From: Gammaproteobacteria bacterium | Lineage (GTDB): Bacteria > Pseudomonadota > Gammaproteobacteria > GCA-001735895 | Direction of reading: 5' to 3' | DNA length: 49,804 nt | Assembly (NCBI GenBank): GCA_018669845.1 | Contig: JABHSO010000040.1 | Coordinates: 1-49,804, forward strand | Notes under the pieces: generated by a model | The model's database searches: none | Told to the model about the DNA's origin: nothing | Seen by the model: only the letters and a program-made list of their open reading frames with translations | In this document: positions 28,936 through 37,492 of the stretch, one piece after another | Layout: every line of letters begins with the position of its first letter | How positions within the stretch are numbered: the first letter of the stretch is position 1 | Made by a program: the position numbers and the translations under genes

Positions 28936-29781
28936 ATGGCTAAAGAAGTAAAAGTAGATTCGAAAGAAGTAGGTTTGGTCGCAGGATTGAATCTTTTTAA
29001 TTTTTTTCTGGGCACAAAAGATTTACATTATGGTTTATGGAATGATGGTCTGGACGTTACGGTGCAGAACTTACCCGAAGCGCAAAAGCGATATTCTGAT
29101 TTTTTGATTAGCCACTTTCCTGAAGATGTAAAAACTATTCTCGATGTGGGCTGTGGTGCAGGTGGTCTGGCGACAGAACTATTGAGCCGGGGTTACCAGG
29201 TGCAGGGTGTTTCTCCCAGTCCACTGTTGTCAGAAGCAGCTCAAAGTCAGGCAGGGGACGATTTTAAAATTCACCATGGCCGATTTGAAGATGTGAAGTT
29301 TTCGGTCAATGAAAAATTCGATATGGTCATGTTCAGTGAAAGTTTTCAATATATTACGTTGAATATGGTGCTGGACAAGGCTCAGTCATTATTACGTCCT
29401 GGTGGCTATATTGTAATTTGTGACTTTTTCAAAACCGATGCTCCAGGAAAATCAGTCGTTGGTGGAGGTCATAAGTTTATTGAGTTTCAAAAAGTGTTAA
29501 ATGACTCGGGATTAAATGTGCTGGAAGAAAAAGATATTACTAAAGAAACTGCTCCAAATCTGGATCTTGTTAACCAGATGGGACGTGATCTATTGCTGCC
29601 GACCATGAAACTAATTGGTTATACATTCAAAAATAACCGTCCCTGGTTATCAAAGTTTTTTACCTGGAAGTTTCGTAAAAAACTGGACAAAATTGATTAC
29701 AAATACCTCAGTGGTGAACGTAATGCAGAATCATTTGCCAAATATAAAATCTACAAATTTTACTTATTACAGAGAGATTAA
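28936..29781 (+). CDS. Class I SAM-dependent methyltransferase
   Basis: This 281-residue protein carries a Rossmann-type methyltransferase domain. Motif I is ILDVGCGAGGLATELLSRG (from about residue 67), and a post-motif region reads FDMVMFSESFQYI. The LHYGLWNDG segment near residue 31 resembles small-molecule methyltransferases of the cyclopropane-synthase/tocopherol-methyltransferase group. The C-terminal 70 residues are basic and aromatic (NNRPWLSKFFTWKFRKKL), perhaps for membrane or lid contact. It is translationally coupled to prmB (1-base gap). The substrate is unknown. Confidence 0.78.
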   Translation: MAKEVKVDSKEVGLVAGLNLFNFFLGTKDLHYGLWNDGLDVTVQNLPEAQKRYSDFLISHFPEDVKTILDVGCGAGGLATELLSRGYQVQGVSPSPLLSEAAQSQAGDDFKIHHGRFEDVKFSVNEKFDMVMFSESFQYITLNMVLDKAQSLLRPGGYIVICDFFKTDAPGKSVVGGGHKFIEFQKVLNDSGLNVLEEKDITKETAPNLDLVNQMGRDLLLPTMKLIGYTFKNNRPWLSKFFTWKFRKKLDKIDYKYLSGERNAESFAKYKIYKFYLLQRD

Positions 29782-29786
29782 AAGCA

Positions 29787-30590
29787 ATGGCTTGGTGGGG
29801 TAAAGCGCTCGGCGGCGCATTCGGTTTCATGATGGGTGGTCCATTAGGGGCACTCATTGGAATAGGTTTCGGGCATAATTTTGATAAAGGCATTGGTAAT
29901 GTTATGTCGGGCGAAAAATTTGAACCCGGCCAACAGGAACGAGTTCAGGCTGCTTTTTTTACCGCAACATTTTCGGTTATGGGGCATATTGCTAAAGCCG
30001 ACGGCAAAGTCACTCCTGATGAAATAAGGATGGCAGAAGCGGTGATGAGCCACATGGGTTTAACGGCCGATGTGCGAGAATCTGCCAAACGATTATTTAA
30101 CGAAGGAAAATCTGATGACTTTCCTCTGGATGAAGTTTTAGATCAGTTTAAAAAGGAATTACATCGACGTAATACTTTACTGCAAATGTTCCTGGAAATT
30201 CAATTACAGGCAGCTTATGCAGATGGTGTGCTGGATCAGGCGGAAGAAAAATTACTGACTCATATCTGTAATCGTTTAGGGGTGCCTGTCAGTCAATTGC
30301 ACAGGCTGGAGGAAATGTTAAAAGCAGGTTTTGGTCAGGGTTCTTATCAATCGTCTGCCAGACCAACTCGAACTCATAGCCTGTCAGATGCATATCATAT
30401 TCTGGGTAGTAATAAGTCGGCCAGCGATGCAGAAGTTAAAAAATCTTATCGCCGCCTGATGTCACAACACCACCCCGATAAACTGGTGGCAAAAGGTTTG
30501 CCGGAAGAAATGATTAAAGATGCTACTGAGAAAACACAGCAAATTAAAGATGCTTACGAGCAAATTAAAGAGTCCAGAGGAATGAGATAG
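29787..30590 (+). CDS. djlA: DjlA-type membrane-anchored J-domain co-chaperone
   Basis: This 267-residue protein matches DjlA (E. coli 271). An N-terminal glycine-rich membrane segment (about 5-30) is followed by a TerB-like helical domain (about 50-180) with MGHIAKADGKVTPDEI. A C-terminal J domain (about 198-267) carries the HPD motif at 229-231. DjlA stimulates DnaK at the inner membrane and in E. coli links to capsule regulation and stress. It sits 5 bases after the methyltransferase gene, in the same operon. Confidence 0.9.
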   Translation: MAWWGKALGGAFGFMMGGPLGALIGIGFGHNFDKGIGNVMSGEKFEPGQQERVQAAFFTATFSVMGHIAKADGKVTPDEIRMAEAVMSHMGLTADVRESAKRLFNEGKSDDFPLDEVLDQFKKELHRRNTLLQMFLEIQLQAAYADGVLDQAEEKLLTHICNRLGVPVSQLHRLEEMLKAGFGQGSYQSSARPTRTHSLSDAYHILGSNKSASDAEVKKSYRRLMSQHHPDKLVAKGLPEEMIKDATEKTQQIKDAYEQIKESRGMR

Positions 30591-30595
30591 TTTCT

Positions 30596-30874
30596 ATGAT
30601 TACCGAAATTTTATATGAACATAATCCGGCACCAGGAAAACTGGATGTTCTGGGTGTTGAAGAATGGCCGATCTGGGAAAAAGAACCCTCTGAATTTCCT
30701 TGGACTTATGACCGCCAGGAAGTTTGCTATATTCTTGAGGGTAAGGTTATTGTGACGCCGGATGGCGGAGAACCGGTTGAATTGAATCGAAGAGATTTTG
30801 TGACTTTTCCTAAGGGCATGTCATGTACCTGGAAGGTTATAGAATTTGTTTCCAAACATTATCGTTTTGAATAG
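30596..30874 (+). CDS. Small cupin-domain protein
   Basis: This 92-residue single-domain protein fits the cupin_3 (EutQ-like, DUF861) group. The conserved strands are YILEGKVIVTPDGGEP (motif 1) and FVTFPKGMSCTWKV (motif 2). No active-site His triad is evident, which is common in this subgroup. It begins 5 bases after djlA, so it belongs to the same transcript. The function is unknown. Confidence 0.78.
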   Translation: MITEILYEHNPAPGKLDVLGVEEWPIWEKEPSEFPWTYDRQEVCYILEGKVIVTPDGGEPVELNRRDFVTFPKGMSCTWKVIEFVSKHYRFE

Positions 30875-30897
30875 ATTTCTTCCGTCCAAAAAAATCA

Positions 30898-31209
30898 ATG
30901 AAAAAATTGTTTACCCACGAAAATCGACTGATTGTTTTTAACCTTAAAAATCTACTGGAAGAACAGGGTATAAATTGCCATATAGAAAATGAATTTTCCA
31001 GCAGTGGCGTGGGAGTATTAGCACCTTTTGAAACCTGGCCAGAAATCTGGGTAGAGGAATATCAATTTGATAAAGCTGAACAGATAGTCGATGAAACCTT
31101 GAATAATCAATCAGCTGGTGGAGATTGGGTTTGTTCCGGGTGTGGTGAAAGTAATGGTAGTAATTTCAACCTATGCTGGAAATGTAATTCGCCTTCATCA
31201 GCCCACTAA
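30898..31209 (+). CDS. DUF2007 protein with C-terminal zinc finger
   Basis: The N-terminal part (1-70) resembles DUF2007, a small alpha/beta domain (a PII-like putative signal-transducing protein), with L-x-x-x-G-I-N-C-x-I-x-N-E. A short linker leads to a zinc finger of RanBP2/zinc-ribbon type: Cys79, Cys82, Cys93, Cys96 in W-x-C-x2-C-x10-C-x2-C spacing. The gene ends the prmB-to-here run of plus-strand genes. Its binding partner is unknown; the finger may bind RNA or protein. Confidence 0.8.
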   Translation: MKKLFTHENRLIVFNLKNLLEEQGINCHIENEFSSSGVGVLAPFETWPEIWVEEYQFDKAEQIVDETLNNQSAGGDWVCSGCGESNGSNFNLCWKCNSPSSAH

Positions 31210-31275
31210 GCGTAGTAGCCCGGTCTTGATCTGACTAACTGGAAAAAGTTATAAATAACAAACCCCCTAAAAACT

Positions 31276-31566
31276 TCAGTTTTCATTGATACAGCATTCC
31301 TCTTGAAGGAATGAGATCAAGTCATCAAGAGCATTATATTGCGGTATGCAAAATAGAGTTCTTCCTTCTCTGTGTTGAACTACTAACCCTACAGAAACAA
31401 GTCGATTTATATGATGCGATAGCGTAGATCCAGGAACTTCAAGTGCCGACTGTAATTCACCTACAGGAACTCCCTGCTTTCCCGCCTTGATTAGTTGTCG
31501 GAATATTTGAAGACGTGTCGTATGACCCAGCTCGGCCAGTCTTTTTGCGGCGATATCAATTTGCAT
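31276..31566 (-). CDS. arsR: ArsR/SmtB-family repressor with vicinal Cys pair
   Basis: This is a winged-helix repressor of about 96 residues. The family core is visible as LAELGHTTRLQIFRQLIKAG, and the recognition region as VPGSTLSHHINRL. The C-terminus ends FLQEECCINEN with a vicinal Cys pair (Cys91-Cys92), plus one more Cys at residue 73. Shewanella SpArsR, a methylarsenite-selective repressor controlling arsP, relies on such a pair. I prefer the ATG at 31566, preceded by TAGGA at good distance; ATG 31584 or GTG 31587 would lie almost at the predicted transcript start. It is divergent from arsP. Confidence 0.82.
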   Translation of the reverse strand: MQIDIAAKRLAELGHTTRLQIFRQLIKAGKQGVPVGELQSALEVPGSTLSHHINRLVSVGLVVQHREGRTLFCIPQYNALDDLISFLQEECCINEN

Positions 31567-31595
31567 CCTTAGTCCTAAATTCATCACTTATTTCG

Positions 31596-31624
31596 ATTCT
31601 ACTAGAAATATATTGACAGGCCAA
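31596..31624 (-). promoter_or_regulatory. Predicted sigma-70 promoter of arsR
   Basis: On the minus strand a -35 box TTGGCC (31619-31624) and a -10 box TAGAAT (31596-31601) are separated by exactly 17 bases. The -10 lies inside a small palindrome TTCTA-C-TAGAA (31597-31607), a likely second repressor contact. Confidence 0.55.
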
Positions 31625-31641
31625 ATATATACACCTATATT
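31613..31641 (+). promoter_or_regulatory. Predicted sigma-70 promoter of arsP
   Basis: A perfect -35 box TTGACA (31613-31618), a 17-base spacer and a -10 box TATATT (31636-31641) form a near-consensus promoter. The -10 lies inside the left arm of the large palindrome, so a bound repressor would block it. Confidence 0.75.
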
Positions 31642-31669
31642 TCTAAGTTACTAGAAATATAGGTGTATA
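31628..31669. promoter_or_regulatory. Large palindromic operator between arsR and arsP
   Basis: The arm TATACACCTATATTTCTA (31628-31645) and its exact reverse complement (31652-31669) are 18 bases each with a 6-base spacer. The palindrome covers the arsP -10 box, the predicted start point and the ribosome binding site AGGTG (31661-31665). An ArsR dimer, or two dimers, is the natural ligand. Confidence 0.8.
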
Positions 31670-31672
31670 GTA

Positions 31673-32647
31673 ATGTTTGAATATCTAAGCTCTTTAATAG
31701 CTGATCCAGAAATCAAGACACAATTTATGAATACTATGGATATGTTTGTTCAGCTGTTTGTTGAACTTACGTTGCTTTTTCTGGTGATAAGCTATGGTGT
31801 TGCAATTATCAATCAAAAATTACCTGCTGAAAAAATTCAACGGCTGTTAGGAGGTAGAAAAGGTAGAGGGTATCTCACTGCGGCAGGCCTGGGTGCTATT
31901 ACACCATTTTGCAGTTGCTCGACAATTCCCATGTTGATTGGATTATTAAAAGCACGTGCGGGCTTTGGTCCAACCATGACATTTTTGTTTACTTCACCAT
32001 TACTAAATCCAATTGTTATTGCCCTGTTCATTCCTGTATTAGGGGTAAAAGTTACAATAATGTATGCCGGCTTTGCACTGTTTACATCGATAATCGCAGG
32101 CATTCTTCTTCAGCATTTTGGCTTTGAGCGCTTTGTGAAACAGGACATGTTAAAGCCCAGGTCATCCAGTTGCAGTACGGGCTGCGATACATCAGATGAT
32201 AATTCCTGCTGTAATGCTGAAGTAAAAAAAGAACCTTCACTTTGGCACAAGGCCTGGGGTGAGAGTTGGTCGCTTTTTCGTTCTATGTTTCCTTACATGC
32301 TTATTGCCATGTTTATCGGTTCAGTTGTGCATGGATTCATTCCTGCTAATTTTTTTGCTGAAGTGGCTGGCCCACAAAACCCAGCAGCTATTCCAACTGC
32401 AGCACTTATCGGAATACCGCTCTATATTCGTGTGACGGCACTTCTTCCATTGGTAGGATCATTTATAGCAAAAGGTGTTAGCCTTGGGGCGATAATAGCG
32501 CTGGTTATTGGTAGTGGTGGTGCAAGTTTGCCAGAATTAATTTTACTCAAGCGATTATTTTTCTGGCCGCTTTTATTGGCATTTTTGGCTGTAATTTTCA
32601 GTATGGCAGTTATAGGTGGCTTTACTTTTAACCAGATTTTAATTTGA
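31673..32647 (+). CDS. arsP: ArsP-type permease (organoarsenical efflux family)
   Basis: This 324-residue permease belongs to the ArsP_1/DUF318 family, with about eight membrane helices in two halves. The signature TPFCSCSTIPM holds Cys80 and Cys82. A soluble loop between the halves is Cys-rich (Cys167, Cys171, Cys179, Cys180). ArsP from Campylobacter exports trivalent methylarsenicals and roxarsone-type compounds. Other family members have unproven substrates, so the call leans on the divergent arsR. Its 5' leader is short, and the ribosome binding site lies in the operator arm. Confidence 0.83.
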   Translation: MFEYLSSLIADPEIKTQFMNTMDMFVQLFVELTLLFLVISYGVAIINQKLPAEKIQRLLGGRKGRGYLTAAGLGAITPFCSCSTIPMLIGLLKARAGFGPTMTFLFTSPLLNPIVIALFIPVLGVKVTIMYAGFALFTSIIAGILLQHFGFERFVKQDMLKPRSSSCSTGCDTSDDNSCCNAEVKKEPSLWHKAWGESWSLFRSMFPYMLIAMFIGSVVHGFIPANFFAEVAGPQNPAAIPTAALIGIPLYIRVTALLPLVGSFIAKGVSLGAIIALVIGSGGASLPELILLKRLFFWPLLLAFLAVIFSMAVIGGFTFNQILI

Positions 32648-32861
32648 CAGGAAAATAAACTCTCAAGCTGGTATTGATATTACCTGTCGTTCCAGTCACC
32701 AGTTTATAATCTCAGCTGTCTACCCAGGCCGGACTAAAGAAGAATGAAAAAACCTACTTTAAAGAGATGGCTAATTCTTAGCTGCTATGACTAACTGGCA
32801 TTAAACAAAGAGAAGCCGGAAAGATATTCTTACTTTTTGTGTTAGACCTGAAATGAACTAC

Positions 32862-32892
32862 TGCACACTAAGACTTAGAGGCTTAGTGTGCA
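32862..32892. terminator. Hairpin between convergent arsP and chemoreceptor gene
   Basis: TGCACACTAAG (32862-32872) pairs perfectly with CTTAGTGTGCA (32882-32892) around a 9-base loop. A weak T-rich stretch (TTTAATTT) follows on the plus strand, and A/T-rich sequence flanks the other side. It is a plausible bidirectional terminator, although neither T-run is strong. Confidence 0.5.
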
Positions 32893-32915
32893 TTTAATTT
32901 ATCCAGTATTTATTA

Positions 32916-34544
32916 TCAGGTTTTAAATTTTGATACTAATTCAGCCATATCACTGGACCTTGATAATAATTGCATGGTTGATGCCTGGGCCGCACTGGCT
33001 TTATCTGCTGTAGCTTCGGCAATGGAGTAAATATTCTCAGCATTTGTGCCTATCATGCTAGATGCTATTTCCTGCTCTTTAGTGGCTATAGCAATTTGAT
33101 GATTGATTTCGCTAATACTGGATATTGCACTGACTATTTCATCTAATGCTGCATCTGCCAGTGTTGCACTTTTTGCAGATTCTTCAGTTTGCACATGACT
33201 TTTACTAATGACATTTACCGCATTTTTAGTGCCGTCCTGTAAACTATCGATCATGGCCTGAATCTCGGTGGTTGATTCCTGGGTTCTGCTGGCCAGTGTT
33301 CTGACTTCGTCTGCAACCACTGCAAACCCTCGTCCCTGTTCACCGGCTCTGGCGGCTTCTATAGCAGCATTCAAAGCAAGTAGATTAGTTTGTTCGGCAA
33401 TACCTTTAATAACGTCCAGTACCGACCCAATATTTTGTGCTCCAGCCTGAACTTCATTAATAACGCTGGTTGCCTGATCCATATCCTGAGATAACTTCTG
33501 GATGTTACTGACTGTTTCCTGAACTCGTTTTTTTCCTTGTTCGCTATTGTTATCGGCTGTTTTTGAAACTTTGGAGGCATCGTCAGCATGTGAAGCTACG
33601 CTGGAAACAGTAGCAACAAGTTCAGTAACTGCTGAGGCGACCTGTTCAGTTTCGGCTTTTTGACTCATTGCTCCATTATTGGTGTCTTCGATAATTTGAT
33701 TCAGAACACTGCTCTCATTTGTAATCTCACCCGATGACTGTTTGACCTGCTCAATAATCTGACTGGTAGATTCCATGAAAAGGTTAAATGCATTTGCCAG
33801 ATCTGCAATTTCATCATTTCCTTTGACCTCGATTGACCGGGTTAAATCACCACCCTGTTGTGCAATCGACTGTAAATTATCTGCCACATTACGAATAGGT
33901 TTTACAATAGTTTTAAGTGCAGCAAAGTAACTGAATAATGAAAAAATGATGCCAGCAATAATAGCAATGATGACTGATGAGTAAGCAGTAGATTGTGCAT
34001 TGGATATGTTCTCTGCTTCACCTTCAACCTTGGAATCACCTGATTCATCAAGAATTTCAAGGTAACCTAATAATCCAGATGCGGCCTGGTCTAACTCACT
34101 TTTAACTTTAATATATGAAGGATTTTTTGCAATATTGTCAGAACCTGACAGTTCCTTGAAGCTACTAATGACACTTTCACGTGAAGACCTGTATTTTCCC
34201 AGTTTAGAATTGAGCTCATTAATTTGAGATTGATCCATTAAGCCGGAAGCCATCATTCTATCCAGTGCGACCGTAGCACCGGCTGCTGATTCCTTAATGA
34301 TTTTACTTCCCTCTGAAACAGATAAGGCACCGTTAAGCATTCTTTCAGTGGCTAATAACTCTGCCTGTAATTCTATGGTGCCTTCCATCGCCCCATCGGC
34401 AGCATCCCATGCTTGTGTTGTAATAAAGTCCAGAGATTTAGTCAGATTGTTTACGCCATTTAAACCTGCCAGGCCAGCAGCTACGACTAATAGAGACATT
34501 AGTAGTGTGATCAGACCTATTTTATTGGCCACGGTTAATTTCAT
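32916..34544 (-). CDS. Methyl-accepting chemotaxis protein
   Basis: This 542-residue chemoreceptor has an N-terminal membrane helix (about 10-30), a periplasmic helical domain of about 155 residues (four-helix-bundle size) and a second helix (about 190-212). A HAMP domain ([21 protein letters not shown]) and a cytoplasmic signalling hairpin follow. The hairpin tip is [20 protein letters not shown], which contacts CheA and CheW. No C-terminal CheR-binding pentapeptide is seen. The ligand is unknown. It is a single gene with TGGAG before its ATG; no che genes are in the window. Confidence 0.94.
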   Translation of the reverse strand: MKLTVANKIGLITLLMSLLVVAAGLAGLNGVNNLTKSLDFITTQAWDAADGAMEGTIELQAELLATERMLNGALSVSEGSKIIKESAAGATVALDRMMASGLMDQSQINELNSKLGKYRSSRESVISSFKELSGSDNIAKNPSYIKVKSELDQAASGLLGYLEILDESGDSKVEGEAENISNAQSTAYSSVIIAIIAGIIFSLFSYFAALKTIVKPIRNVADNLQSIAQQGGDLTRSIEVKGNDEIADLANAFNLFMESTSQIIEQVKQSSGEITNESSVLNQIIEDTNNGAMSQKAETEQVASAVTELVATVSSVASHADDASKVSKTADNNSEQGKKRVQETVSNIQKLSQDMDQATSVINEVQAGAQNIGSVLDVIKGIAEQTNLLALNAAIEAARAGEQGRGFAVVADEVRTLASRTQESTTEIQAMIDSLQDGTKNAVNVISKSHVQTEESAKSATLADAALDEIVSAISSISEINHQIAIATKEQEIASSMIGTNAENIYSIAEATADKASAAQASTMQLLSRSSDMAELVSKFKT

Positions 34545-34676
34545 GATAACTCCATTAAGTTATTTGGTTAATTTCAATCTGTAGATTTATCGACAGAAGA
34601 GGCTTTAACTTTAGTACAAAGTTAAAAAATATCTTAAATAAAAGGAGGTATGATATATGTTAATATTGACGTGGTT

Positions 34677-35501
34677 TTAATGCTGAATGACCTCAAATGT
34701 CAGGCTTGCCCAGTGGCTTTGCCAATTAGCTTTATCATCTTCAATTCTTAAAATTTTAACCGCTTTTAATAACCACGGACCCAGATGGTCTAAAGTAATA
34801 ACTGCTTCACCTTTACTGTTACTGCGTATGGTCTGTATTTTTTCAGGTTGGGCTTTGCTGAATGCAGTTAACAGGATGTTTTTTACGGGATAGTTTTTAT
34901 ACAGAATTTTTACCTTAAACGAGTCGTTTAACTTTTTTTGATAAGGGTTACTTAATGGAATTATTTCCAGTTCATAACCCAGATTAATTTTTGAGTTATC
35001 GATACTGTAACCTTTACCAGATTGCACCAGGGTTTTAGCATGACGAACATAATTCTCTTTTCCATTAGCATTTGTCAGGTTATTTTTTTGACGATACGAA
35101 ATAGCATTATCGAGACCTTCTTCAGTTAAATATTTTAGAAAGGTAGCAGGGTCAATGTCCACATAACTGAAATCACTTTGGTAGCCAATAGTATAAGTAC
35201 CGGGTCGATCTGGTTTAAAATATCCAGCAGGATCACGGCCGAGCTCACCGTTGATATCTGTTTTAGAATCTGCCTGGTAGAGGCTAAAATCGCTATACCA
35301 GATAACTATATTCGGTTGGCTGTCACCAACAAACTGATTGCCCACATGCACAGAAATATCGACAGATTTTTCAGGCATGGTATAAAATGGATGGGCCTCC
35401 AGCCAGAAGTCATGAGTGAAACCTCTGCTCGAAACCAGTGTCAGAAAAACAAATAAAATTTGGAATAAAAAATGTCTTTTTTGTTTAGGAAAATATTTCA
35501 T
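34677..35501 (-). CDS. Secreted DUF4198-family protein
   Basis: This protein of about 274 residues has a signal peptide (KQKRHFLFQILFVFLTLVSS, cleavage near Gly/Phe-Thr-His) and a DUF4198 domain starting HDFWLEAHPF, the hallmark first strand. DUF4198 proteins are periplasmic and often sit near metal-uptake genes (NikM-like), but their function is not proven. I chose ATG 35501 (MKYFPKQKR); ATG 35525 is an alternative. Either start lies inside the coding region of the divergent HupE-type gene, so the two overlap head to head. Confidence 0.75.
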   Translation of the reverse strand: MKYFPKQKRHFLFQILFVFLTLVSSRGFTHDFWLEAHPFYTMPEKSVDISVHVGNQFVGDSQPNIVIWYSDFSLYQADSKTDINGELGRDPAGYFKPDRPGTYTIGYQSDFSYVDIDPATFLKYLTEEGLDNAISYRQKNNLTNANGKENYVRHAKTLVQSGKGYSIDNSKINLGYELEIIPLSNPYQKKLNDSFKVKILYKNYPVKNILLTAFSKAQPEKIQTIRSNSKGEAVITLDHLGPWLLKAVKILRIEDDKANWQSHWASLTFEVIQH

Positions 35502-36632
35502 AGGATATGGCGTCATAGTCTGCATTTTCTATTGTTGCTTTTATTGAGTATATCAATTGTTCATGCGCATCAAATGCGTCCGGCTATTGTGAGTATTAGC
35601 TTTGATCAACAGGCAGTGGTAAAAGTTCAGATAGAAACTAATGTTGAAGCTATTTTGTCCGGCATTGGTGCTGAGCATGAGAATACAGATGATGCACCTC
35701 AGGCTGAAGTGTACCGTGAGTTGCGTGAATTATCAGCCGATGATTTAAAGCAGAAATTTAACCTGTATGCCGAAGCTTTTAGTCATGCATTGAAACTGCA
35801 ACTAAGTGGACAGGAAGTGGATTGGCAATTTAAAAATATTCTGGTTCCTGAAGTGGGAGATATCCGTTTATCCAGAAAATCAGTTATTGAATATACTGCT
35901 GCTATACCTCAGGGGGCCGCAATTGCTGTCTGGTCTTTTGATCAAAAATACGGTGACGCAGTTGTAAATTTTATATCCGCGGGCCAAACAGAAAAAACAA
36001 CATACTGGCTGGCGAAAGGGCAACAAAGTCCTGAATATGAATTACATAAAAATGTGATCCCACGTAGCTGGATTGATGTGGCTGTGGATTATAGTGGTCT
36101 GGGTTTTATTCATATTTTACCCAAAGGTCTTGATCATATTTTATTTGTGTTAGGACTGTTTTTACTGAGTCGTAATTTCCGACCTTTGTTATGGCAGGTA
36201 ACCGCGTTTACTATGGCACATACTATTACACTGGCATTGAGTATTTATGGGTTGATCAGTGTTTCTTCATTGATTGTGGAACCTCTCATTGCGTTATCAA
36301 TTGCTTATGTGGGCATTGAAAACCTGCTGACCCGTGAATTAAAACCGTGGAGAGTGATTATTGTTTTTATATTTGGTCTTTTGCATGGTATGGGATTTGC
36401 GGGTGTTCTAACTGAGCTGGGATTACCTGAATCACAATTTGTAAATGCATTACTTAGCTTTAATGTGGGCGTTGAATTGGGTCAGTTGAGTGTTATTCTA
36501 CTGGCGTTTTTAGCGGTGTTCTGGCTCAGAAAGAATCAGGGTTTATATCGTAAGCTGGTGGTGATACCCGGTTCATTGGGTATATCATTGATGGGGCTGT
36601 ACTGGACCGTAGAGAGAGTCGGATATTTGTAG
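35472..36632 (+). CDS. HupE/UreJ-type membrane protein
   Basis: This 386-residue protein has a signal peptide (LHFLLLLLLSISIVHA, then HQMRP) and a periplasmic domain of about 165 residues. A C-terminal HupE/UreJ_2 membrane domain begins HILPKGLDHILFVLGLFLL, with further His-containing helices (FTMAHTITLALS, GLLHGMGFAG). HupE/UreJ proteins are considered nickel or cobalt permeases or metal-related membrane proteins. The ATG has GGA nine bases upstream. The stop codon TAG (36630-36632) lies within the left tip of the downstream palindrome. Confidence 0.8.
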   Translation: MSFLFRKIFHRIWRHSLHFLLLLLLSISIVHAHQMRPAIVSISFDQQAVVKVQIETNVEAILSGIGAEHENTDDAPQAEVYRELRELSADDLKQKFNLYAEAFSHALKLQLSGQEVDWQFKNILVPEVGDIRLSRKSVIEYTAAIPQGAAIAVWSFDQKYGDAVVNFISAGQTEKTTYWLAKGQQSPEYELHKNVIPRSWIDVAVDYSGLGFIHILPKGLDHILFVLGLFLLSRNFRPLLWQVTAFTMAHTITLALSIYGLISVSSLIVEPLIALSIAYVGIENLLTRELKPWRVIIVFIFGLLHGMGFAGVLTELGLPESQFVNALLSFNVGVELGQLSVILLAFLAVFWLRKNQGLYRKLVVIPGSLGISLMGLYWTVERVGYL

Positions 36633-36695
36633 GGTGCGCCGCGCGCACCAATTGAGAGGGTAATGAAATTTAATGGTGCGCTCGGCGCACCCTAC
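36629..36695. repeat. GGTGCGC-type palindromic repeat, copy E
   Basis: The left arm 36629-36650 (GTAGGGTGCGCCGCGCGCAC plus CA) and right arm 36674-36695 are complementary at 21 of 22 positions, around a 23-base centre. Both tips carry TAG reading outwards, and these TAGs are the stop codons of the convergent HupE-type and bufC genes. From memory, GTAGGGTGCGC-type repeats are common between genes in proteobacteria; I cannot check copy number here. Confidence 0.85.
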
Positions 36696-37492
36696 AGTTG
36701 GATTATTAGTTCGTCGTGTATCCATTGCTTGAGTAAACCGGCAGCTGTCATAGCGACTGACTCTTCGCCTATCCATTCCAATAACCCTTCACACAACTCT
36801 GCAAAGTCAGCGCCATTAAAGGCAGCTTCGATGGCCCAGGCTTCTGCAATATCCAGAGATCGCCAGTTAGGGCTCATGCCTTTGCGCCACATTAACCAGC
36901 GTGTTGGAACGTCATCAGAGTGTTTAGCCGGAAGCTCTTCATTTTTATCCAGCGCAGCCCAGTACGGAGCAACATTCCACTTAAGATCCAGCCAACGTAC
37001 AGATTCGTGGAACTTGAAGGTTAATTGAGGCCAGCTTTCTGGGTCGACCTGAGCCATGTCTTCCAGAGTGAAAATTTGTTTGCTATCAGCAGAATCAAAA
37101 CATAATCCCTGTGTCCACTCGAACTCGGCCAGTTCAGATAGAAATTCTTTTTCAGGGCGATCACTGTGTTGTAGAAATTCAACCATATGAGTACCCACCC
37201 AGCGTACAGATGGGTTTTCTGAAGGATATAGTTTCAGGTAATCTAGAACCATTAGTTCAAAATCTTCTTCACCAATTTCTTTTTGCAGGCATTCGAAATC
37301 TACCGCAAGGCTGTTAATTAAACGAATTCTGTAAGCATTGTAATAAGCGCCCAGACGGTGTTCTGCGAGAGCATCTTCTGTGCTGATAATGTCTTTTTCA
37401 AAGTCCTCTGATTTTCCGGTTAAATAATCCTTAAAACGAGTTTGTAATTGATGCAGTTCGGAGCCATGATCGTCTGAATGAGTATCAGTCAT
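36692..37492 (-). CDS. bufC: DUF2063 partner protein of an MNIO enzyme (BufC-like)
   Basis: This 266-residue protein belongs to the DUF2063/HvfC-BufC group. The N-terminal domain contains RLGAYYNAYRIRLINSLAVDF and the conserved WVGTHMVEFL, followed by EFEWTQGLCFD. These proteins bind the precursor leader or signal region and pair with DUF692-family MNIO enzymes in making Cys-modified peptides. Its ATG overlaps the bufB stop by eight bases. The stop codon (TAG, 36692-36694) is in the palindromic repeat, so the natural C-terminus may have been altered by the repeat's arrival. Confidence 0.85.
   Translation of the reverse strand: MTDTHSDDHGSELHQLQTRFKDYLTGKSEDFEKDIISTEDALAEHRLGAYYNAYRIRLINSLAVDFECLQKEIGEEDFELMVLDYLKLYPSENPSVRWVGTHMVEFLQHSDRPEKEFLSELAEFEWTQGLCFDSADSKQIFTLEDMAQVDPESWPQLTFKFHESVRWLDLKWNVAPYWAALDKNEELPAKHSDDVPTRWLMWRKGMSPNWRSLDIAEAWAIEAAFNGADFAELCEGLLEWIGEESVAMTAAGLLKQWIHDELIIQL

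Noticed and set aside
32744-32794. Short ORF MKKPTLKRWLILSCYD after arsP
   Set aside because: Sixteen codons with no clear ribosome binding site. It could be a remnant of a lost gene but cannot be supported.
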